A stretch of DNA of 47,093 bases from an uncultured Clostridia bacterium (GTDB lineage: Bacteria > Bacillota > Clostridia > Oscillospirales > Ruminococcaceae). Location of the stretch: NCBI GenBank assembly GCA_947589035.1, contig CANPYZ010000016.1:1-47093 (forward strand). Reading direction: 5' to 3'. Numbering within the stretch: position 1 is the first letter of the stretch; the number at the start of each line of letters is the position of its first letter. Under the pieces are notes generated by a model. The model saw nothing but the letters and a program-made list of their open reading frames with translations, was not told the DNA's origin and searched no databases. Below, piece by piece: positions 9,377 through 18,227 of this stretch. Both the position numbers and the translations under genes were made by a program.

Positions 9377-12300
9377 ATGAAAAAAATATTTGCATTTCTG
9401 TCAGGCGTGTGCTTGCTTTTCACATCTGCCCTGCCCGTTTCCGCTGCGGAAATGACTTTTCAGGAGCTGACCGCTAAACGTTTTGAAAATTCAGGCGTTT
9501 TTATGGACACTTTTGGTAATGAGCAAGGCACTTGGACACTGGATACTTCTACAGGAGTATTGACCATTAGCGGAACAGATTCAATGCTTAGAGAAGCTCC
9601 ATGGAGCGGAAACCCCAATATTCAGACAGTCATTATTGAAAATGGCATAGAATATGTTGACGGTACTGTTTTTTCTGAATGCGAAAATTTAACTTCTATT
9701 TCCATTCCGGAAAGCGTGTATTATGCAGGAGATTTTTCAGGTTGTCCTAATTTACAGGAAATCAATGTTGACCCGCAGAACGCTGACTACAAAAGCATAG
9801 ACGGCGTATTATTCGACAGCACGGAAACAATTTTAGAACAATATCCCCTTGGCAAACCGGAAACGGAATATACTATTCCGGATTCTGTGGAATCAATTGA
9901 TTTCAGGGCATTTGAAAATTGTGCGAATCTGACTTCTGTTTTCATTTCGGAAAATGTGAATGAGATTGCTTCTACTGCTTTTCTGCATTGTACTGGTCTA
10001 ACGAATATTGAAGTGGCGGAAGGAAATGAAACCTATTTCAGCACAGACGGCGTATTATTCGAACGCTATCAAACCTATAACGACTATGATATTGAAGCAG
10101 AACTTGCCACTTCCGCTGCAAAAACTTCAATCAATTTATTGCAGTACCCCATTGGCAGAACCGAAACAGAATACACCGTTCCGGAAAATACGAATACCAT
10201 TAGTGAATATGCTTTTGACGGCTGTTCTGCTTTGACTTCTGTTTTTCTTCCAAAAAGTCTGCAAAAAATTGGTTCTAATCAGGGAAATGCTTTTTCTGAT
10301 TGTCCGAATTTAACTTCTATTGAAGTAGATGAACAAAACATATATCTTACCAGTAAAGAAGGCGTTCTGTTCAATAAACCCATGACGGAATTAATAGAAT
10401 ACCCCAAAAGTAAGCCGGAAACAGAATATGCTATTCCCGATAAGGTCAACCTCATTGATTCTACTGCTTTTAAAGGGAATCCTTATTTGTATACGTTGTA
10501 TATTCCGGAAAGTGTAAAAGAAATTTCAAATGCGGACAGCGAATTTCTTTCCGGCTGTTCTAATTTGGCGTTTGTTCATGTTGATGAAAATAATTCTGTT
10601 TTTTCCAGCGAAAACGGCATTTTACTGAACAAATCAAAAACGTTTCTGTATATATGCCCGCCGAATAATTCCACAACAGAATATATTATGCCTGATACCG
10701 TAAAAGAATTTAACCCTTATGCTTTTGCAGGCTGTACGGCTTTAACTTCTGTTTCTATTTCGCCAAAAGTAGAACGAATTGACGAAAATGCATTCGAAAA
10801 TTGTTCTCATCTGGAAACTGTGACACTTCCGGAAAATTTAAAATACATAGAAATTTATGCTTTTGCAGGGTGTTCTTCTTTGAAAGAAATTGCTCTTCCG
10901 GAAACTTTAGAAGTCATTTGGAACTGTGCATTTACTGATTGTTCCAGTCTGACTTCTGTTTCCATTCCGGAAAAAGTCCGGATAATTGGGGATTATGCAT
11001 TTTCATTCTGTACCAATTTAGAAACTGTGACACTTCCGGAAAATCTGACGAATATCGGCTTGAAAGCATTCTGGGGTACTGCATGGATTAAGAAAAATCC
11101 TATGCTGATTATTGATCATGTTTTGATTGACGGTTCTGCTTGTGAGGGAGATGTGACCATTCCGGAAGAGGTCACCACGATTGGAGAAAACGCTTTCGAC
11201 CTGTGTTCTACAGTGACTTCCGTCACCATTCCGGAAAATGTCACATGGATTCGTGCAGATGCTTTCCGAGATTGTGAAAATTTAGAGACAGTGACAATTC
11301 AAAGCCCCTATTGCCGAGTAGAAGAACATGAATTTACCATTCCCGACAATGCGACAATTTACAGCTATCCAGATTCTTATGCGGAAAATTATGCGCAGAA
11401 ATATCATAAAAATTTTACTCCTCTTGATGAAAATCCCGCAGCATTATATGACATTAAGCCATTACTTGCACCATTCAGCGGGTATTTCTTTGTCAAAACA
11501 GATGACCCTGACCCGACTTCTTTCCGGTTCGTGGACAGTGATTCTAAATACGCAGAAGAAGCGATTATTACTGCAAGCAGTGAACGTTTTGCAGATGTAC
11601 AATACGAAAATCCGGAAACTTTGCGTGTCAACGGCGGATATATTTTCTACCGGAATACGACTGACGGCGGGGAAGTTTCCCTCCAGGTGAGAAAGTCCGG
11701 AAGTACCTGGATAGATGCCGGATTGACATTCACTTTGCCGGAACTGTGTGATGAAGTGGATTATTTAATTCAGAACTACGCCACGAAAGATAATTTTTTC
11801 GAGAATATGCAAGCCGTGCAGGACGGATTGAAGTCAATTTGTCTGTATAGTGCTTCTTACATTCGGGGAGATTTTGCGAAAACGCAAAATTTCTGGCATG
11901 TGTCCACTTCACCGCATATTGACCAGCATTTTTATTTATTAAGTCCTTATTCTTATCAAAATAATCAAGCATTATTTGCTTCGACAATTTACCCCTATTT
12001 GAAAGATTCTATTTCTTTTCCGAGTCTCATGTCAAAAGTTGCTGAACGGTTGGATAATTCTGTTTCGTGGAAATGGAGTGATTCGGCGCATTATTTAATT
12101 GATGTGACCTATCACGGGGAAACTCGTTCTTTCGGCGGTGCAGGGAATTTTCCCGGGCAAGCCTTAACAGAAAACGAGCTCAAGAAAATTTTCACATTCG
12201 ATGAAGAAGAAAATTTCACTTTAGAAGAAATTCAGCAGTTACTGAAAGACTATTCCGAAACAGAAATGTTAAGTGACATTCCGGAAGAAAATAAACTCAC

Positions 12301-13075
12301 ATGGAAAGCGATTAGCGACACGGTCGGCAATGGTTCATGGGTACGCATTTCGGACGAAAGTTTAATCAGTGACGGTTCATGGGAAGTGAGAGATACTTGT
12401 TACACGTATCTTTTCCGGAAAGATAATGAAGATTCTTATTCCGTCAGTCATTGGGGCGTTGGTTACGAAAATTATTGGTCAGGAAGTTTAGGTTTTGTTT
12501 CGGACACATGGGTTGACGGGCGATATATCGACCAATATGAAAAATTCGTTCCCGGCGAAACGTTCGACCAGCACCCGAAAAGTAATATTTTACTTTTGGG
12601 AACGAAAATTCCCGTGTTAAACGGCACGGAAATCACTGAAACAACTGGAAATTTGCTTTACTGCTACAACGAAAAAGAAAACCTCTGGATGGCGGATTTA
12701 CCGGACTACCAGAAAATTTTAGACTTAGACGAATCTTATTCAGATTTATTGCAATTAACTTTGGAAGAAGTGAAAACACTTCACGTTGACCGAAACACAA
12801 ATCAACTTCCCGAAAGCGGCTACATTTACGACGGAACAGCCGAACCGGCAACAATTTTCGAAAATGAAAAAATTTACCAGAAAGGCGACCCCGACGGCAA
12901 CGGTGAAATAGATATCCGGGATGTCATTCTTGTGAATCGTGCAATTTTAGGGAAATCCATACTTTCTGAAAATCAATTGAACGCCGTGGATTTCAACGGT
13001 GACGGAAAACTTGAATTGACTGAATCGATTACTATTATGAAATATATCGTAAGAAGTATCACAGAATTTCCTTGA
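9377..13075 (+). CDS. Secreted LRR protein with unassigned module and dockerin (paralogue)
   Basis: I chose ATG 9377, not 9338, because AAAGGAGG lies at 9361-9368 and a signal peptide begins there (MKKIFAFLSGVCLLFTSALP). The 1232-residue protein repeats the architecture of the previous gene: LRRs with SxDGVLFxxxxxxLxQYPxG inserts (about 50-670), the same unassigned module (about 690-1160) and a C-terminal dockerin (about 1170-1232, DPDGNGEIDIRD). From about 12453 the DNA is nearly identical to the paralogue from about 8611, whereas the LRR parts have diverged. The second dockerin loop (DFNGDGKLELTES) departs from the DFNxNGYPEPAE form of the genes on either side. Its upstream region carries the shared element at 9276-9344 and not a visible sigma-A promoter, so it may be regulated differently from the first copy. 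Confidence 0.85.
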   Translation: MKKIFAFLSGVCLLFTSALPVSAAEMTFQELTAKRFENSGVFMDTFGNEQGTWTLDTSTGVLTISGTDSMLREAPWSGNPNIQTVIIENGIEYVDGTVFSECENLTSISIPESVYYAGDFSGCPNLQEINVDPQNADYKSIDGVLFDSTETILEQYPLGKPETEYTIPDSVESIDFRAFENCANLTSVFISENVNEIASTAFLHCTGLTNIEVAEGNETYFSTDGVLFERYQTYNDYDIEAELATSAAKTSINLLQYPIGRTETEYTVPENTNTISEYAFDGCSALTSVFLPKSLQKIGSNQGNAFSDCPNLTSIEVDEQNIYLTSKEGVLFNKPMTELIEYPKSKPETEYAIPDKVNLIDSTAFKGNPYLYTLYIPESVKEISNADSEFLSGCSNLAFVHVDENNSVFSSENGILLNKSKTFLYICPPNNSTTEYIMPDTVKEFNPYAFAGCTALTSVSISPKVERIDENAFENCSHLETVTLPENLKYIEIYAFAGCSSLKEIALPETLEVIWNCAFTDCSSLTSVSIPEKVRIIGDYAFSFCTNLETVTLPENLTNIGLKAFWGTAWIKKNPMLIIDHVLIDGSACEGDVTIPEEVTTIGENAFDLCSTVTSVTIPENVTWIRADAFRDCENLETVTIQSPYCRVEEHEFTIPDNATIYSYPDSYAENYAQKYHKNFTPLDENPAALYDIKPLLAPFSGYFFVKTDDPDPTSFRFVDSDSKYAEEAIITASSERFADVQYENPETLRVNGGYIFYRNTTDGGEVSLQVRKSGSTWIDAGLTFTLPELCDEVDYLIQNYATKDNFFENMQAVQDGLKSICLYSASYIRGDFAKTQNFWHVSTSPHIDQHFYLLSPYSYQNNQALFASTIYPYLKDSISFPSLMSKVAERLDNSVSWKWSDSAHYLIDVTYHGETRSFGGAGNFPGQALTENELKKIFTFDEEENFTLEEIQQLLKDYSETEMLSDIPEENKLTWKAISDTVGNGSWVRISDESLISDGSWEVRDTCYTYLFRKDNEDSYSVSHWGVGYENYWSGSLGFVSDTWVDGRYIDQYEKFVPGETFDQHPKSNILLLGTKIPVLNGTEITETTGNLLYCYNEKENLWMADLPDYQKILDLDESYSDLLQLTLEEVKTLHVDRNTNQLPESGYIYDGTAEPATIFENEKIYQKGDPDGNGEIDIRDVILVNRAILGKSILSENQLNAVDFNGDGKLELTESITIMKYIVRSITEFP

Positions 13076-13108
13076 AAAGAAAATTTTTAAAAATTTTTTG
13101 AAAAACTC

Positions 13109-13137
13109 TTGACAGAATCAAAAAAATATGCTATAAT
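13109..13137 (+). promoter_or_regulatory. Consensus sigma-A promoter for leader ORF
   Basis: TTGACA (13109-13114), 17 bases and TATAAT (13132-13137): a perfect match. It lies 43 bases before the leader ORF ATG at 13181 and about 325 bases before the LRR-dockerin gene at 13463. Confidence 0.9.
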
Positions 13138-13180
13138 CAAAATATAAATTTAAAAAAATAAAAAAGGGGTTGACAAGGTC

Positions 13181-13276
13181 ATGGAAATTTGTTACACTTA
13201 CGACAGACAGACAGATAGACATGACCTAAATACGCCCTTTTTCAAGTTAAAATATTTTCATTCAGCCGTGCTTTAA
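13181..13276 (+). CDS. 31-residue leader peptide with DRQT repeat
   Basis: The ORF begins MEICYTYDRQTDRHDLNTPF and ends SAVL. It follows a perfect promoter, with GGGG at 13166-13169 and AAGG at 13175-13178 as possible ribosome sites. Its stop codon (13274-13276) lies within the 5' arm of the hairpin at 13264-13307, so a ribosome at the end of the ORF would block that stem. The GACA-type tract is in frame. The two other frames stop at once after the tract (TGA 13222-13224; TAA 13227-13229), so gain or loss of one unit would uncouple translation from the hairpin. The DRHDLxxPxF segment is shared with the ORF at 1-294. I know of no described family. Confidence 0.55.
   Translation: MEICYTYDRQTDRHDLNTPFFKLKYFHSAVL
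13202..13221 (+). repeat. Degenerate GACA tract (3x GACA, GATA, GACA)
   Basis: This is a short relative of the (GACA)14 tract at the window start, with the same downstream sequence (TGACCTAAnTAnGCCC). The GATA interruption would make it more stable than the pure 14-unit copy. Confidence 0.85.
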
Positions 13277-13310
13277 TGCGTGTCATTCTGCGCATTAAGG
13301 TACGGCTTTT
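13264..13310 (+). terminator. Strong leader hairpin (putative attenuator)
   Basis: Seventeen bases (13264-13280) pair without gaps with 13291-13307 using two G-U pairs; the loop is TGTCATTCTG. Only four T follow the stem's GGC (13307-13310), so termination may be weak. It starts 43 bases after the GACA tract and overlaps the leader stop codon. The sequence differs from the hairpin at 97-146 while the ability to pair is kept, which argues for a selected RNA structure. Confidence 0.6.
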
Positions 13311-13370
13311 GTGCAGTAAAGAAACTTTTTAGTAAACTTAAACGATAACTAAACTGAAAAAATGAAATTT

Positions 13371-13440
13371 TTAGAATTTTATACAAAATTTAAAATTTCT
13401 TCCAATATTTTTGGTTTTCAGTTGTTATATAAGTGAAAAC
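13371..13440 (+). promoter_or_regulatory. Shared upstream element, copy B
   Basis: It is almost identical to 9276-9344 over 70 bases, with GTTGTTATATAAGTGAAAA at the -10 position. It lies directly before the ribosome site of the gene at 13463 and downstream of the leader hairpin. The gene may therefore have two transcript sources: a leader-controlled sigma-A one and this one. Confidence 0.5.
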
Positions 13441-13462
13441 ATTTTCAAAAGGAGAGATTTTC

Positions 13463-15535
13463 ATGAAGAAAATACTGATTTATTTATCCGCTTTTCTGTT
13501 CGTGGGAACGAATGCCGGCTTTTACGCCAAAGGGCTGACCCCTACAGAAACCAATCTCCCGTCAATGGTTGCTGAACCACTTCCGCCGGAAACGAAATTC
13601 ATTCAGTCAGACGGAATGACATTTGAAGTTTATCCAGATATGGAATGTGCATACTTAACCTCATGCGTGACAGAGGCGACTTCTCTTGAACTTCCGGCAG
13701 AATGCACCGACCCCGAAACAGGAATTGCCTATCCTGTGAAGAACATCAGCAGTGACATTGGAAACGCTGAAAATTCCCCGAATTTGGAAGAATTTACCCT
13801 CCACCCCGAACAGAAAAATTTTTCTGTGATTGACGGAATGCTCTGCTCTTCTGACGGAAAGCAATTGATTGCCTGCCCTCCGGCAAAAGCAAAAGACGGA
13901 ACATTAACCATTCCGGAAGGCGTAACTTCTCTTGGGTATAATGCGCTGAGAAATTGCAGCGCAAAGGAAATTTTCCTTTCAAACAGTTTACGGGCAGTGA
14001 ACGGTTACGCCCTTCCGGAAACTTTAGAAATTCTGCACATTGGCGAAAGTTTGTGGGCGATTGACAAACAGCAGCTTCCGGCACTGAAAGAAATTACTCT
14101 TTCTGAAAATAATACAGACTTTTTGCTGATAGATAACGTGTTATACGAAAGTTCTACTTTTTCGTGGGACGATAACGTATTAGCCGAAGGTGCAACGCTG
14201 GTGCTTTATCCGTCTGCAGACCCTCGGACAGAATTTTCCGTTCCGGAAACGATTACTACTATTAAGGACGGAAATTTCTACAATGCGCAGAATTTAACCT
14301 CATTAACCATTCCGGAAGGGGTGAAATATTTAAGCAATATTGCTTCTGATTGTCCGAACCTGAAAACGCTTTATTTGCCTTCTACATTAGAAAATATGTG
14401 GTCTTCGTTCAATCGTTGTCCGGCTTTAGAAGAAATTTGGTTCAATAATACCAAAGATTACTGGACTGCACATCATTTTTCTGCCAGACTTGGCGTAACT
14501 GTTCATTTTTCAGATGACGGTGATTATCAATTGGAAACAATTGACGGCGTGGAATACCGGATTTATCCGGAATTTGCCATTGTTACCGGCGCAGAAGAAA
14601 CTTTAACTGAAATCACCATTCCGGAAGAAGTGCATTCTGTTCCCGTTACGGAAATTCATGACAATGCATTTCAAAATTGCAAAACGTTGAACAGCATTCA
14701 TCTTCCGGAAACATTAACGAAAATCGGAACTCGTGCATTTTGGGGTGCGGAAAATTTACAGGAAATTAATTTTCCGCTGGCGTTGCAGTTGATTGAAATC
14801 AATGCTCTTTCCGGCACGGCAATTCAGGAAATACAACTTCCGGAAAATGTTTCTCTTGAGCGTGGCGTATTTGAAAATTGTCCGCATTTAGAAACGGTTC
14901 ACTTTCCGGAAAATTTGAAAGAAATTCCTTCTTATGCGTTTGCGGACTGCCCCGCATTGCAAGAAGTGACTATTCCGGAAACTGTCACTAATATTGGCAT
15001 GTATGCTTTCATGAATTGTTCCGCTTTGAAAGAAATTACCCTTCCGAAAAGCGTTTGTGCAATTGAAGAAGCAGCATTCCGGAATTGTTCCGCTTTAGAA
15101 AAAGTGGTCATTTTCAACAATTCCTGTGAAATTAGCATGAGCAAGGACACGTTCTGCAATCACTATGAAGAAATTGAACTTCCGCCGGAAGGCTGTATAA
15201 TTGAAATAGAACAATTTGCCGACTTCACCGGGGAAATTTACGGCTATCCGGATTCTACAGCGCAGACTTACGCTGAAACATATGACCGGAAATTCGTTCC
15301 CCTTGGGGAAAATCCTTCCGAAACGCCGGAAACGTATTCCGCCGGAGATGCTGACGGAGACGGGGAAGTGAATATTTTAGACGTAATTTTAGTGAATCGG
15401 GCAATTTTAGGGAAAACAACACTTTCCGAAAAACAAGTTGAAGCCGTCGACTTTAACAAAAACGGCTACCCTGAACCCGCAGAAACCTTAATGATGATGA
15501 AATATATTGTAGGCATTATTACAGACTTTTCCTGA
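13463..15535 (+). CDS. Secreted LRR protein with C-terminal dockerin
   Basis: ATG 13463 follows AAAAGGAGAGA and opens a signal peptide (MKKILIYLSAFLFVGTNAGF); the in-frame ATG at 13433 overlaps the promoter-like element. The 690-residue protein has divergent BspA-type LRRs (about 60-600, with IPETVTNIGMYAFMNCSAL-type repeats), then a short linker (ENPSETPETY) and a type I dockerin (about 625-690; loop DADGDGEVNILD, second loop starting DFNKNGYPEP). It lacks the large unassigned module of the two preceding genes. The second half of its dockerin matches that of the gene at 5181 better than that of its direct neighbour, which points to mosaic exchange. It faces a minus-strand gene 12 bases downstream with no clear terminator between them. 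Confidence 0.85.
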   Translation: MKKILIYLSAFLFVGTNAGFYAKGLTPTETNLPSMVAEPLPPETKFIQSDGMTFEVYPDMECAYLTSCVTEATSLELPAECTDPETGIAYPVKNISSDIGNAENSPNLEEFTLHPEQKNFSVIDGMLCSSDGKQLIACPPAKAKDGTLTIPEGVTSLGYNALRNCSAKEIFLSNSLRAVNGYALPETLEILHIGESLWAIDKQQLPALKEITLSENNTDFLLIDNVLYESSTFSWDDNVLAEGATLVLYPSADPRTEFSVPETITTIKDGNFYNAQNLTSLTIPEGVKYLSNIASDCPNLKTLYLPSTLENMWSSFNRCPALEEIWFNNTKDYWTAHHFSARLGVTVHFSDDGDYQLETIDGVEYRIYPEFAIVTGAEETLTEITIPEEVHSVPVTEIHDNAFQNCKTLNSIHLPETLTKIGTRAFWGAENLQEINFPLALQLIEINALSGTAIQEIQLPENVSLERGVFENCPHLETVHFPENLKEIPSYAFADCPALQEVTIPETVTNIGMYAFMNCSALKEITLPKSVCAIEEAAFRNCSALEKVVIFNNSCEISMSKDTFCNHYEEIELPPEGCIIEIEQFADFTGEIYGYPDSTAQTYAETYDRKFVPLGENPSETPETYSAGDADGDGEVNILDVILVNRAILGKTTLSEKQVEAVDFNKNGYPEPAETLMMMKYIVGIITDFS

Positions 15536-15547
15536 AAAATTAAACAT

Positions 15548-16207
15548 TCATATTCCATAACGAGTATGCAGACGGGATAATTTTTTCCCGATTGGTTCAG
15601 CAAGAACAACAAGAAATATTAAATTTCCGATACAATACAACATCGTGAACGGCAAGGCGGTGAAAATCGCCGACAAGTAAAGTTCCCCGTTAAATTCTCC
15701 GGAATACCACAGCACTGTCCACACGTCCATAGAAAAAGAGTAGACTATTCCTGAAACTACGCCGTAACTTAACAGAAAAATTTGATTTTTTTTCAGGGCA
15801 GTGCTGAAGATTCCTGCAAAAAAGCCAATCATTCCCCATGTGAACATTTGAAAAATTGTCCATGGTCCTTGCCCGAAATAAAAATTAGACAAAAATGCTG
15901 CCATTGCCCCTGTGAAAAATCCTGATTCTGCATTGAGATGCATTCCTGTTAAAATAATTATCGCTGTCACTGGTTTCAGCACTGGGAAAATTCTTCCCAT
16001 TAGGCACAATGCTGTCATGATAGAAAGAATGACTAATTTTCTGGAAGTTAAATTTTTCCGTTCAATTCCGGAAAAAAACATCAGCAACGCAAAAATTACC
16101 CCTGAAAAAGCAATCAGAAGAAATTGTTTTCCTTTTAATATGACTGAAATGCAAATCAATGCCGGAAATGTCACAAACAGAGCGATTTTGATTAGTTTTC
16201 GTTTCAT
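15548..16207 (-). CDS. ECF transporter S component (probably cobalamin-type)
   Basis: This 219-residue membrane protein has about six hydrophobic segments. The stretch SNFYFGQGPWTIFQMFTWG followed by MIGFFAGIF is typical of ECF-transporter substrate-binding S components found beside prenyltransferase-like/DUF4430 proteins. S components pair with a shared EcfAA'T module, not encoded here, to import vitamins. Its ATG overlaps the stop codon of the upstream transcobalamin-like gene by four bases, so they are translationally coupled. That partner suggests cobalamin or a related corrinoid as substrate. Substrate assignment is inferred from context. Confidence 0.75.
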   Translation of the reverse strand: MKRKLIKIALFVTFPALICISVILKGKQFLLIAFSGVIFALLMFFSGIERKNLTSRKLVILSIMTALCLMGRIFPVLKPVTAIIILTGMHLNAESGFFTGAMAAFLSNFYFGQGPWTIFQMFTWGMIGFFAGIFSTALKKNQIFLLSYGVVSGIVYSFSMDVWTVLWYSGEFNGELYLSAIFTALPFTMLYCIGNLIFLVVLAEPIGKKLSRLHTRYGI

Positions 16208-18018
16208 GATAAATCATTTCCCATTTCGCAAGTGTAAAGCCATTCAATGCAATCACCATTTTGAAGAACATATTCCGCACAGCCTAAAGAAGAAAATTCC
16301 CCGTTGACTTGATACAGCCAGCCGGACAAATCGCCGAATTGCATTTCATAAAGATGATCAATTGCGGAAATATAATTTTCTTCATGTTCAATTTGAATTT
16401 CATACGCCTGCGCCGCCTGCATTAACACGTCATACGCCGTTTCGCCGTCCGTGAAAGGAATTTCCGTCGGTGCTAAAATGATTCCATTTTCGGGAATAGT
16501 TTCTGTTTTTCCAATTAACGTATCACAGCGAATACTTAAGGTAATTGTTCCGGAAACGGAATTTTTTTGCAAGGCATTTGGGGTATAATATTCTTCCGGT
16601 GTGGAAATGTTCACAAAATACACGACAAAAACGCCTGTTAGCATTACGCCCGAAACGAAAAGCAAATTTTTCCTGTTAAATTTTTTCCGGAAAAATAAAA
16701 TAATTCCCACTCCGCACCCGATAAACAAAATTCCTCCGAATGCAAAATATTTCCATTTTGGGAAAACAGGAGATGACTTTTCCGGCAGGGGGAAATTTTT
16801 TTGAGGGGAAATGTTTTCCGTTGTTGTTTCTGTTGTGGTGGTTGTTTCAGAAAAAGTGGACATTTCTGAATTGTTTACGATTTCTGAAACAGTGGACGAA
16901 CTGAAAATCAATTCTGTAGTACTGGAAAAATTCGAAAAAACAGAAGAAATTGCTGTTGTTTCCGTGACTGGTTCAGTAAAATTCGTTTCTGTTTCTGTTG
17001 CTGTTTCGGTTACAGGGAAAGTTTCTTCTTCTGGGAAAATTTCTATTTCCGGGGAAAGAATTTCCATTTCTGTTTCTGGAGAAAAATTTTCCGTTTCGGG
17101 AATTGTTTCATTTTCAGGGAAATTTCTGTCTAACAGGAAAAAAGCACTTTCCTGATTTTGCATTCTCTGGTAAGCCACTAACGCATCTAACACTTGACTG
17201 GTTGCCATAGCATTGAATGTTCCGTCAAGCGTGTGGGAAAATGTGCCGTCTTCCAGCTGAAAAGCGTTTAACGCCTGCAAAAGGGTATTTCCGTTTTTTA
17301 TGAATCGTTCGTCGGAAAAGGCATCCATTCCCAACGCTGAAAGGGCAATAATGACTTGTGCAGTGCTTTCCGGATTTTCTACGCCGTAACTTTGAAAACC
17401 GCCGTTTTCTAATTGTTTTCCGGAAAGAAATGTAATTCCTCGTTCGCAAGCGGTTTGTACTTCAGGAATTTCTGAATGAATTGCTAACGCCTGAATGCAC
17501 ATGGCAGTTACGTCCACGTCTCCGAATGTTCCCATTAACGCCCAACCGCCGTCTTCTTTTTGCAAGGCAAGAATTTCCTGAATGACGTTTTCCGTGGAAA
17601 AATTTTCACAAGTGAAACCATTATTCAGCAAATGCAAACCGAAAACCCAACTCATAATTCCTTGTTGTCCGGTTGCCGTGTTTAATGTTTCTGTAATATA
17701 GGGTTCATCTGTTCCGGAAGCTGCCAGTGCAAGCGCATATTTCAAGCGGGAAGAAGCGGAATAAATTTCCTGATTTTCTAAATAAGCTAATAAATTTTCA
17801 TGATATTCCGAAAAATCATATTCGCTTTCCTGACTTAATGCGAAAATATACCATTCTGAAGTTCCCGCCTGTTCGGCGAGTTCTCCGTCAATCCATTCCT
17901 GAATATTTTCCGGAAGTAAATTTTCCAGTAAAATAGAAACGTCTTCCGCATGGGCGGAAATTTGCACCGGAAGTAAAAAAATGATAATTAAAAAAAAAGA
18001 AAAAATTTTTTTCAGCAT
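16204..18018 (-). CDS. Transcobalamin-like membrane-anchored protein (prenyltransferase-like repeats + DUF4430)
   Basis: I use the second ATG (18018), which follows GGGTGAAC and opens directly on a signal peptide (MLKKIFSFFLIIIFLLP); an in-frame ATG at 18030 lacks a ribosome site. The 604-residue product has, in order, a signal peptide; an alpha/alpha-barrel of prenyltransferase/squalene-cyclase type (about 40-300, repeats with QKEDGGWALMG and LENGGFQSYG); a Thr/Glu/Phe-rich linker (about 300-405); two transmembrane helices (about 420-440 and 448-470) flanking a basic loop; and a DUF4430 domain (about 485-600, GWLYQVNGEFSSLGCAEYVL). Both outer domains would face outwards. Animal intrinsic factor and transcobalamin combine the same two fold types, so corrinoid binding is a reasonable inference. 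No cobalamin riboswitch is visible upstream; a tRNA gene lies there instead. Confidence 0.75.
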   Translation of the reverse strand: MLKKIFSFFLIIIFLLPVQISAHAEDVSILLENLLPENIQEWIDGELAEQAGTSEWYIFALSQESEYDFSEYHENLLAYLENQEIYSASSRLKYALALAASGTDEPYITETLNTATGQQGIMSWVFGLHLLNNGFTCENFSTENVIQEILALQKEDGGWALMGTFGDVDVTAMCIQALAIHSEIPEVQTACERGITFLSGKQLENGGFQSYGVENPESTAQVIIALSALGMDAFSDERFIKNGNTLLQALNAFQLEDGTFSHTLDGTFNAMATSQVLDALVAYQRMQNQESAFFLLDRNFPENETIPETENFSPETEMEILSPEIEIFPEEETFPVTETATETETNFTEPVTETTAISSVFSNFSSTTELIFSSSTVSEIVNNSEMSTFSETTTTTETTTENISPQKNFPLPEKSSPVFPKWKYFAFGGILFIGCGVGIILFFRKKFNRKNLLFVSGVMLTGVFVVYFVNISTPEEYYTPNALQKNSVSGTITLSIRCDTLIGKTETIPENGIILAPTEIPFTDGETAYDVLMQAAQAYEIQIEHEENYISAIDHLYEMQFGDLSGWLYQVNGEFSSLGCAEYVLQNGDCIEWLYTCEMGNDLS

Positions 18019-18042
18019 AAGTTCACCCATTCAAAAAAATAA

Positions 18043-18124
18043 TGCGGATAACAGGAATTGAACCTGCATGGATTACTCCGCCAGAACCTAAATCTGGTGC
18101 GTCTGCCAGTTCCGCCATATCCGC
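18043..18124 (-). tRNA. tRNA-Leu (anticodon UAG)
   Basis: The 82-base sequence folds as a class II tRNA: acceptor GCGGATA/TATCCGC, anticodon stem CCAGA/TCTGG with loop TTTAGGT (anticodon TAG), a long variable arm and a TTCAATTC T-loop. The terminal CCA is not encoded. It is read away from the lipoprotein gene. Confidence 0.95.
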
Positions 18125-18132
18125 ATAAATTC

Positions 18133-18161
18133 AGTATAGCATATTTTTACATATTTGTCAA
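18133..18161 (-). promoter_or_regulatory. Sigma-A promoter for tRNA-Leu
   Basis: On the minus strand, TTGACA, a 17-base spacer and TATACT end nine bases before the tRNA 5' end. The downstream transcobalamin-like operon may be transcribed from it as well, since no terminator separates them. Confidence 0.85.
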
Positions 18162-18227
18162 GTGATAATTCAGAAAAAAACGGGAATGATAATTTCGGGC
18201 ATACAGCCCCGCAGAAAGGAGAACGTC

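Noticed and set aside
16811-17155. Plus-strand ORF rich in Val/Ser opposite the transcobalamin-like linker
   Set aside because: It is the complement of Thr/Glu-rich codons, with no ribosome site.
18018-18227. Cobalamin riboswitch upstream of the transcobalamin-like operon
   Set aside because: Only a tRNA-Leu gene and its promoter are found; no B12-box sequence seen.
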